Assembly: GCA_034509495.1 (NCBI GenBank)
Contig: CM067514.1
Span: 10,574,165 to 10,638,164, forward strand
Length of the DNA: 64,000 bases
Source: Acestrorhynchus altus
Lineage: Eukaryota > Chordata > Actinopteri > Characiformes > Acestrorhynchidae
Direction of reading: 5' to 3'
Both the position numbers and the translations under genes were made by a program. Positions within the stretch are counted from its first letter, which is position 1, and every line of letters starts with the position of its first letter. Below, in pieces: positions 51,813 through 62,800 of this stretch. Under the pieces are notes generated by a model. The model made no database searches. It saw nothing but the letters and a program-made list of their open reading frames with translations, and was not told the DNA's origin.

Positions 51813-54800
51813 ACATGTTGGATCAAATGTCAGACTATTGTTTGTGGAGGATTTAATTAGTTCAGCTCGTTATCTGGGCTTGCAGAGCGACCCATCGGAG
51901 GAGAGGGATGTGGCAGTGAAAGAGGGAAGGGGGTAGTGGAGGAGAGCCAGAGCTGGGGTTGATGTTGGAATGCAGACAAACCGTGCCCCCACCCCCACCC
52001 CCACCCTCACCCCCACCAACCAAACCCCAACCCTCGCTGGCATCAGCAGTGACGGCAGTGAAGAGATGTTACACTGTGGATTATTAACAAGCAGCCCATC
52101 AGCTGGTGAGGACATGGCAACCCAAGGAGGGAAAACAACAGCAGCAATCAAAGCCGTGTTATGAGACGTGAAAACATTAGTGCTGAATCTGCAGTTTGTT
52201 GGGAAGTAAATCAAATGTATTCTAATGTATTCAGAGAATACTACCAATTATTTGGAAATGGGGGCAGTGCTAAGACAGATGAAGTAATAAAAAATGCACA
52301 AATAAAAAGAGGAGAGCTCAGTGGGTGGTGGAACTAACTTTCATAGTCAAAAGCGGCTTCACTTAGAGGACTGCTCAGACCAGAATCTGTAAACATGAAA
52401 AGAAAAATACAAGTCTTTTTAATATGCTGGTTCTCAAATAAGAAGGAAAATATGAAATTGATGAAAATGAACAAACAAAAAACAAACAAACAAACAAACA
52501 AAGAAAATCATGTTCATTTATGTGCATTTTAGTTACCACTAAAGGGGAGATGTTGAATATGGGTTTTATAGCAGATACGGGGACAATAACCTCAAAATTC
52601 TCTAGCAGGGTTGCCAGTTTTGAAAAATTTCCATGAAAAATCTTTGAAAATGAGACATGGTTTTGATCATTTTTCAACTGGAGACAGTAGAAAATAAAGA
52701 AATTTTGATGAATGGATATAAGCATGCTGTTGAACAGCTGGCAACCAAAGAACAGATCAGTCTAGGCTACAGTTGTGAAGATGCAGAACAAACATGGTGC
52801 CAATACTGAGCATAAAGCCACACACTGATCATTTGAAACTTAAAAGTGATTTATTACATGTACTTAGAGAGATTATTTAGGCTTGTTTCAGGTTTAAGCA
52901 AATTTTAGGGCTGAGGATTTTTGCTGGACCTGGCAATGCTTTCCAACCTGAAACAATACATATTCAACCTCTTTGAATGTACTCTACTAACAATAAAGGG
53001 GTAGAACAAGGATGTTGTAAATCTGATGATTTTAGCAAATAACTACAATTAAATTTACAACAAATTAATAGAATTTTTTTTAAAGGCAGATATTCTGTAA
53101 ATATATTTTTTTCATATCCATTTACATAAAAGGAAGGAAGTTTTCAGTTTAATTTTTGGCCAAACTATCACTTGTTCAATACTGAACAGAATATTCTTTC
53201 TAAGGCAGTGGTCTTCTAATCTGAATCTTGAGTTCAGTTTCCAGTCCAGTATCTCAAAATCCTTGGTGGGTGTGACACTAAGTGGCAAAGTAATTACATT
53301 ATCTGTTCCCTTCCGATTTTAAGCTTTCTTACTGTCTAAACAGCCACAGAGAAAAGAAAGCACTGAGCTTCTGCTCACTGAACTAAACCGTCTGTGAGTT
53401 ACGAGCTGAACCACTGCAAGCAGCCAATCAGCTCGGAGCTTCTAGCTACCACGCAAATCACAGACAATGCAAATTAGTACATATAGTGCACTTATTATAA
53501 ATGAGCACCACACACTAATCAGATGATGGGATATTAAAAGCCAGCATTCATCATTGTGTGCGACTCAACTTTCACCAAACCAAATTAGAGGCGCTAAGTC
53601 TTATCTGTAATCTGCTGTGGGGAGACTTAATGGCTACATTCACATTACAGGGCTGGCATAGCACAAATCTAGTTTTGATGTGATTGGGGGCATAAGTATT
53701 AATAGTAAAAGTAAGTAAAAAAATCAGATTATTTTTAGAATTAATCAAGGTGTTCATTGAATTTTAGGCCTTCCTTGTAATAAAAAAGGTAAACATTCAA
53801 AATACCTTTGTTGGAAAGGTCTTTTTAATGGGAAATTGTTTTTTTAATTTTTTTTATTTTCAATTTTACACATAATTTGAGATTTCCACCTGCCACTGTG
53901 TTCAGATTTTCCAACAATATGAGCAATAGAAATGTTCAAAAATCCTTAAACCGTTCTCTCCAATGTAATGATATTTTTTGGATAGCAAATATATACAGTA
54001 CAAAAACAATAACTGAATAAAATATGCATTATCACATTAATTAATAACAAAATATTGCCTACATTCTTAAAAATAAAGATGCTTCAAATGGTTCTTTGAG
54101 GAAAGCCACAAGAGGACAACTTTTGGTTCCATAAAGAAGCATCCATTTATCCATCCATCTTCTTATCTGCTTTGTCCTGGTCAAAGTTGCGGTGGGTTCA
54201 CAGCCTACCAAGAAGCAGTTGGCACAGGGCAAACATACCCCGTGGTGCCAGGGTACCACATGCAACCATTCACACACACTCACACTGATGGGCAATTTAG
54301 CATAGCCTATCGTGTGATTTTGGGGAACACAAGGAAGCTGAGAAGCCTGGAGGAAGCTTGCACAGACACAGGGAGAACACACCAGGCTCGTCATAGACAG
54401 TGAACTGAGTAAGGATTGAGTCTACAACCCCAGGCCCCTGGAACTGTGACACACATGCCACTGTGCACTCCCTCCATAAAGAAACATTTTTGAAAAAGAA
54501 ATGTGTGAGTATGAAGAGATTCTCAGAAAACATTTCACCCAAGGCTTCTTCACACAATCTCAAATATTCCTTTTTTTGTTACTGTACCAAAAGTGGTTCT
54601 TTTGTGGCATTCCTTAAAGAAGCATTTGTAACATCTTTATTTTTAAAGTTATTGAGAAGGAACATTTTAAGATAAATGGAATTTAATAATACATAACAGA
54701 ATAATCCTGACTGACCCACATGACCTGGTCAGTCCTGTGTGAACAAAAGAAATCATTTTTCCAAACTGTATGAGAACCACTCCCATATGTGCTTCTAGAA

Positions 54801-55223
54801 GAGATACATTGATTTGTGGACCTATAATTATTTGTCAGATCAGTGTGTGTGTGTGTGTGTGTGTATTTACACCTGGAGATCAGATCTATGTATAAAATCA
54901 AAACCCGAGCGAAAATACCCGTGCTCTACAATAATGAGCTGTTCTGCTTTTCTTCTATGTGCAGAGAAAGCTAATGAAAAGGAGAGGTGATAATGAGGGA
55001 GGAAGAGCAGCAGCCTGGGATGGCCCTGCTGGATGAAGACACACCCCGTCCCGACTGTGACAGAGAGTAATTACAGACAGAAGGGGTCGACAAATCTTCT
55101 GTCTAAAGATGCCATCCATCACAGGCGCCTGGAGCTGCAGCATGAATGTGTGTGTGTGTGTGAGACGAAAAGGCAGACTAGTTAAGGAAGTATGTTTGCT
55201 CTCAGAGGCAGAAAAGAAAGTGA

Positions 55224-55269
<46 letters not shown>

Positions 55270-56397
55270 GACAGTATGAGTTGAGTAGATTTGAGTGGTT
55301 GAGTAGGCAGTAGATCTCTGAGGGTAATGGAAGTTTATGTACACCAATCAGCATGGTGCTACCATGAGCAACATGAGTCTTAGTGAGTCCAGGATGTTGG
55401 ATAATCATCACTTCACCTCGTCCCCAATTCCCCAACTAATCCTGAAAGTAATGGACGAAGTGCCATCATCAAAAAGCAAAAACAAAAACAAAAAACCGTT
55501 GCACTGCTCCACAGCTTTTTTTTTGCCCTGCTCCACAGTAAATGCCTGGTATTAGATATGGTGCGAGCAGGTTCATGTTTATCTGCCCAGAGAGTCCTTT
55601 TCTATTGCCAATACGTTTTTCAGGGACTAGACATCCTGTGTGCACATCTGGTCAGCAACAGGTGCAACTTAAAGCAGCTGAATGTGTTCAGTTGAAGGGG
55701 TGTCCACAAACGTATTGTCAGCAATCGGACATACTTTAGACTCTATTTAATCGTACAGTCCGAAACCACACTAGTCATTATTAAACGTGCTGATTCTCAT
55801 GTGTTGGCAACAAACTAATTGGTGGGGTTTTAAGTTTCCATTATGTGTCAGATATGTCTGAGCTGTGGAATGTGGGCAAAACCGTACAAATTAGCTTTCC
55901 CCTTTTACTATCTATCGCTTTAATATTTACCCACATGCATAACGACACGCTTCATCCTGCAGTCGCCTGCTCCGTGCCCATTGTGCAGATGATCCGGTTG
56001 AAGTGAAGTACGCTTGTTTGAACAATGGCCACTATTAGCTAATGGAAATGTGGCTGAAACATTCCAGCGCTCGCTTAATTGGCCTAAAACGTCAGTTTCA
56101 ATTAAACTCACCGTGCAAAGAGATAACGACACTGCCGGCTTGGACAGAAGGAACAGCGCTCAATTAATAAAGAGGAATGTGAGCACGATGATTTAAAAAA
56201 GACATTTCTTCTTGGTGGACAAGAGCTGGGGGATGAAACTGCAGGAAAACAGGCCAGACAAGATGAAAGTGCACAGTCCTGATTTTTTAGAGCCATTATT
56301 AAGACAGCACTGGACACCTGAATCATGACGGAGGAGTGATTACTGCAAATGAATGGACCAGCAATGCACTCTTTCCCTCTCTACTCATCTCTCTTCA

Positions 56398-56428
<31 letters not shown>

Positions 56429-56789
56429 ATCTTTCTTGTGGACAGAGTCAGTGGCTGCACTTTAGCTTCCTCAGGCAGCCTCAGTGAGATTACTGCACTT
56501 CAAACCAGAGCACTGATGGAGTGCGGATGATGGATAAGAGACAGAGAGGGAGAGAGAAAGAAAGAGAAAGAGGGAGATTGGGAGAGAAATGGTGAGGGGC
56601 AGGAGGGAGAAAACGGCTAGAGGTAGAGATTGTGAGAGTAGAAAGGTAAAAAGAAAGGCAGCAAAAGAGAAAAAAACACTGACAATGGAGAGACAAGGAG
56701 AGCAGTTCACAGAGAAGGGGGAGAGAGATGAGAGAAAAGGGTGAGGGAGAAAGAGGGACACAGGCACAGAGAAAAGGGGGAGTCTCTGT

Positions 56790-56877
<88 letters not shown>

Positions 56878-59800
56878 GGAACGATAGACAGTCAAGGGAA
56901 GAGAAAGTAGAGAGAGAATGAGAGAGAAAAGGGTGAGAGAAGGAAAGAGAGAGAGTGGTGGGTTGGGGGGGGGGGGCGTTGTCCGGTGATACGTTCACTC
57001 AGCACCACCTCAGGAAGAACGGGGAAAATGTCACAGCTGGTTTAGGAAGGAAAGCTGGAGAAAATGAAAGGAGGGAGGAATGTCATTTAAACCAGAGGAT
57101 TTTGAGGAGATTGTCTTACAGTCCACCTGAGTTACGAGCAGGACCAAAAAAGACAGATGTCCAAAAACCTGACCGGTCACTTTCTTAATCAGAGTCTGAG
57201 CAGTGTGAGCCCTAGAGCTCCAATTGTCCCCAACCTCAGCCTCCACCATCAGTCACACAGAGGAGAGCAGTGTGTGTCTGTATGTAGGCAGTGAGTGTGG
57301 AGTGGAGGGGAGTTGTGTTGAGAGTAGCTGTGTAGAAAATACAAATGAAAAATAAGGAGGCCTCAGAACACGAGCACACGCGCACACAAAAACATTCTGA
57401 TATGGATCAACTGTATATATTCATAAAAATGGGGCAAAAATATGATTTAATGTTCAGTAATTGATTAAACAATTACTGTTTAATACTTAAATAATCAACA
57501 TATTAAATCTTTATGCTACATCCCAACCTATGCTTAGCGTAGCAGACTACAGTCTGTCATAACGACAGCATAGATCAAATGAACATTATTACGCAACCCA
57601 AAAGGTGATATGCCACAAACATTTAAATAAATCATGGCCATGACTTAGTCCCTGACTAGTCCCTGGAAACAAGATAGTTGTCATGGCCACAACTTAGTAA
57701 GGGAGGGGGTGGGGATCCCGATTGTCTTTCAATTCCCAAAAAAAGGGACAAATTACATTCAAACACCGGGCGCTGCTTGGGAATTACTTTTGTAAGCATG
57801 GACAACAAGGGGATGATGTACGTCCTGAAAAACAGACTGTCCAAGATGAAAACCAAAAAAGTGACAAGGTCTTATTTAGTTATTCCCATGCCTCAGTGAG
57901 ACACCCAAGAGCTCTGGCCATGACTTATTTTTCTCTTATTCCGGATGTCACTTTAGGTGCTACATATACTGTAACATAATAGACCATGTTTATTCTAAAG
58001 AAGAATGTTTCAACCTAATTTCATTCAGCTGATAGAATTCCAAAAATATTTATCTGATTAGAAAATAGGATATATTGATATTGATCTGTTGTGATGTTTT
58101 GTAAGCTGTGTGATTCTGTAGGAAAGCATATCAAGTGTATCATATTTGTTACATATCATATAATATCAGGGTGATTATCAAAAAAAAAAATTAACTGCAG
58201 GCTAATGGCAAGGCCACATGGTTTATCAGAATTTGAGCAAGGCATGAGAGTGGGTCTCAGGTGGACCGGATATTCCGTGTTTCATGTGTGTAGCAGGAAT
58301 ATGTCATAGAAGGCATTACCACCCACAGTGGGCAGCACAGTGGGTGGTAAAGATTGTGGCTGGCAGCTTCTGGCTTGAAGTTGAGCATGTACAAGTGGTG
58401 TTTGCCAGTGTGTGAGGAATATGAATGTATATGGGGGTGTGTTTTTGTGTCTTCACACATACCTGGAGTTTGGAAGTTGATGCGCCTCACCTCCACGGGG
58501 TCAGTGGGGTGGTGTGGTGTGATATCAGCATTGTTGAGCAGACATTTGGTACGTGGCTCTGACTCCTTCCTTTTGCTGCTTAAGGATGGAAAGAAAAAAC
58601 ATACATAGCACCACCATGAAGACATAAAGCAGAACAAAGAACAAGTCTATAAACAGGGCATATACACCACTCCACAAACACGAACAGATTTACAAAGCAA
58701 GGCCCACAAACACATCGATAAGCGCTACTCCAGTTGCAACCCGCATCCTTGGAACCACTTTTTGCTTTCTGCCAGGCGCTGCCCCCCCCGTGCGCCTAAT
58801 TAAAAACATATTTTATGCTGAGGCAGGTTATTTTCTTTCGCCCCTGAAAACAGCAATAAAGTACAGCTAAGCCTTACCTGTCAGGTTTGCTGTTTCCAAA
58901 GAAAGCAAGGGAGCGAAATAAATATATAAAAAAGAAAAAAGAAACACAGAGAAGAAAAGGAGAGGAGAAAGGGGAAGAAAAATCAATATAGTGCATTTAA
59001 ATTCACAGGGCAGGCATCAGACACAGCTCATCTGCATTAGGAGAGACCTGTAAAAGACAGTAATTGTGTGCCTGTGAAGGACTTGCCCAAAGAAGGGACT
59101 ATATGATCTCCCGGCTGTTAAGGTCAGGTCCAAGGGCAGGTGAAGGAAACAATATCCTGCAGGGAGACTGGCTCTTGGCTTGACTACAAAGCTATTAAAG
59201 AAGCTCTGTTCCCCTCGACTTTCCAAAGAGGTCACCCATGCTTCGCCAGGTTAGTAGCTATTAGATACTCCACTGTATGCTTTTAATATTTCACCATGCT
59301 GTGGATTCGCTATATACAGCACACACTGGAGCTGACACTACCCTCTGCCCTCAGGCTGCTGCCTGCTGCTCAGGTGAATGAGCTTCTTTCACTCAGACAG
59401 TAGGAAAGATTTTGGACATCAACAATGACATAACCGGATGTGGTTGATGCTTAGAAGGCACAGACAGAAGGCACAGAGTTGTTCACAACTCCACAAACTA
59501 AAGAGAGAAGGGGGAAGTAATGCCCCTGCAATCCTGCAATCAATCTTAAGGATGAGAGTGAAACTGCAGGAGCAGTTTTATAACAGCAGTGCAAAAGCAG
59601 CAGTGATTTGATGATGCAATGTTCTTCAGCAGCCTGGTGGTTAGGGAACCAGTCTTGTGACTGGAAGGTTGCCAGTTCAAATCCCTAAACTGGCAGAACA
59701 TGACTGCTCCCCGGGCACAATGGATTGGGCTGCTCACCACTCCAGGCATGTGTACTCACTGCCCCTAGTGTTTCACATTGTGGATGAATTAAATGCAGAG

Positions 59801-62800
59801 GACACATTTTCGTGTGTGAAATTTGCATGTATGACTCAGTGGGGTTGCAGTATTTGTGTATTTCCTGCCAAATTGGACAAATTTGAATATGCAGTTAGGC
59901 TAAAGCTATTCAAGACATACTCAGGCATGTAAATAAAGGTCTAGGTAAACTTTCAGTAAAATAAAGCTTGGGAGAGTCAATCAAATGCACTTTCCCAAGC
60001 TTGCAAGTTCACAAACTCTGCTATCTTGTTTTAACGGTTAAATATAGGTGCTACAGTCTTGCAGGTGGTGTTATGGCATTTTGTGGCCTTTCACAATGCC
60101 GGTCTTTTATCGTGTCCTATTTAAAACTCACTTTTTATACAGCAGAATGGCAATGACGATACAGATGATGAAGACCACAGCCAAGACAGGGCCCACTACC
60201 CAGATGAGCCCATCTCCTCCTGTTTCCATGGGTTGGGGGTCCACGTCAGAGGCCACGATGGCATCAGTGTAGGGGCTTGACACAAGCATTTTCTACACAA
60301 AAACACGCAGTCATATGTATGATTACTGATGACACTGCAAGACACCAATGAGCACAGTTTTAAAGCCAAAGTATTACTTTATAAACCTCCTAAAAATGAC
60401 ATTTTCTTGAGGACACCATTTATTTACCATGACTATTTAGAAGATGTTCCTACATCTCAACATCTTGACCAAGACATATACAGTACCACACTCATGCACC
60501 TACACCAAGTATTTAGTTTTATTCAAAATATTCTATTAGTATTGGATATAAATCATATTGAACTTTCCAAGCCTATGGGCCTGAATGCAGCGCCACACTT
60601 CAGTTTATATCTTAACAGCGATGCTCTAGATTCCAGTAGAAAGGCTTCCATGGACAGTAGAAACTGTAACTCCAACAAAAGCAAACTCCTTAAAACCCTT
60701 GTTTCTGGAGAAATGAATGTGTCCAAATGCTTATGTCTACATAATGTTTATTGCAATAAGCCAATATCTTCGTTTTTGGTTCTATAAAGACCCATGTTTG
60801 TAATGGAGATATGCGAGTGTGAAAAATGTTAAATTGGTAATGATCTTTTAAAGCTTAAACTTTATGAAGGTCTTGATGTTCAGCTCTTTGAGTTGAAGCT
60901 TTGCTTGATTGCAGCATAAGCAGTAATACTCACTGTGCCAGTAGAGTTAAGCTCAGCGAGGATGAAGATGACGTACTCCAGCCCAGGTTCAAGCATTCTG
61001 TTCTCAAAGCCGTTGTAAACCATTTGGTTGCCCAGAGTGAAGGTTTGAGGTATGGCTGTGGGCCTGAAGCTTGCAGCGATGTATGGCTTCTTCACGTCTA
61101 CCTGACGCAGCTGTCGGGCAGTGCGCACATGTCTCTGCTTTATGTTTATATCCTTGAAGAGCTGTGGGTGAGAGACAGAAGGATTGGGAGTTTAAGAATT
61201 GTTCATTACAGCAAATCCAGTCACTTCCTTCAGCAAGTGTTGGCTACTTTGGGAAGATCCAGTTGCAATCAATGTAGAATGCAATCAACAAAATTCTGTA
61301 AAGTTTCCTGCTGTTATTGTCTGCTTTGCTCTGCTGCTGCTCCAAAAATCCTCAGTGCAGGAATACAGGAAATTAACGGGAAGGAGAATAAAACAATGAG
61401 AGACCAAAAAAAAAGAGACATGTCTCTGTGGGACAAAGCTGTCAGAAGCAGATCAAGATTCATACCGTAAGAAAAATTCGAAGCTGTTTCAACTAATTCT
61501 CCAACTGCTTTGGAGCCAGTGGGAACATGCTGGCACAGAGCCCAAACTAAAACAAAATGAGTTATCTACTTGAGGAGGAAAAAAGAACTGGAAAAAGGGT
61601 AATTCCGTAGCCGATACCCTTGTGGCGGTCATGTCGCAAAGTTGAGTGGCTGAAGTGTGGCAGAACCCAGGGTGAGGAAGAGGAAGAAGAAGAGCAATTC
61701 TCCTCTCTCCTAGAAGCAGCCCAAGGGAATACTGCTGAAAACACTGCACTGGTGCTTGGCCCAGCTCGTCTGTGCTACATAATCCATGCAGCAAGACCAG
61801 GGATCATAAACACACAAAAAACAATGAAAGAAATAATATGTTTTCCAACAGAATTTTATCCATTTCCAATTGCCACCAAAAAGATAGGACTCCTCCCAGC
61901 CTCTTGGTGTATATGTTTCAGTACAGTTCTATACACTGATTGGCCATAACATTAGCAACACTTGCTTAATATTCAAGGCATTTCACAACACTTCTGAAAG
62001 TGTACTGTTGAGTCTGGCACCAGGATGTGTCAGCAGATCCTGTACATTGTGAGGTGGACACTGTTTGTCCTTTCTTAGACCACTTTTGGTAGGTACTGAC
62101 CACGGTATACCCCACAACACATCTGGTATTTTGAAGATGTTTTGACTGTTATCATAGATTGGCTCTTGTTTAAGTATCTCAGATCCATTAGATTTGCTAT
62201 TTGTTCTGCTGCCAACACATCAACTTCAACAACTGACTGTTCACTTGCTGTATAATATATACATACTGTATAGTGCCACTGTAGATGAAGAGATGTTTAT
62301 CACTTTACTTGGTACCAATGTTATGGTTGATTGCTTATGTATTGCACTAATAGTTTTCTCATTTTCATTTTTGGTACTTATATAAATATATAAAAAGAAG
62401 CTTTCAGATACACGTGTGGGGATAGATTTAGGGTTCAGAAGAAGCAGACTCATTGTAATTAAGAGTGTAAAGCATGTTACCTCATCCAGATCCATTTCAT
62501 CAGGGCTCTTGATGTTTTTGTTTAATTGTCCACGACTCTTCTTGACTGGAACCACCACCACGTAGATGGACCTGCAGCAGGGAAAAGTAAAGAATGGTTG
62601 ATACAAAACACAAATTTAATTAAATGCAATTAGATATGCATAAACAAAGTAATTACAGCACATAACATTATAATAGTGTTGCCTAAACCCAGACTTGACA
62701 GCCCCTGCCCTGCACATTTAATTGAATACATGCTCTCAACAAACTTGATTCAACCAATCAGCTCATTAGCATTCCCTTTCAGAGTTACAGGGGGTGTTAA

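Larger units (their letters stand above)
48493..52338 (-). other. ptprs: ptprs intron between exons 7 and 8
   Basis: Unusually poor in recognisable transposons. It holds short CTACC repeats (50440-50470 and 50618-50650), a (GT)n array (51783-51812) and a C-rich/G-rich tract at 51985-52017. The rest is unassigned. Confidence 0.75.
52387..58462 (-). other. ptprs: ptprs intron between exons 6 and 7 (6.1 kb)
   Basis: Contains a short inverted-repeat element with a nested repeat (54061-54650), GA, CT and CA microsatellites, the right half of a GGGACACCTGC element (55370-55735) and a GGCCATGACTTAG repeat (57620-57950). 52440-54060 has nothing recognisable. Confidence 0.8.

Noticed and set aside
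59635..59700. Possible functional tRNA gene
   Set aside because: The A- and B-box-like words belong to a SINE head followed by a typical SINE body; no complete cloverleaf with acceptor stem was found.
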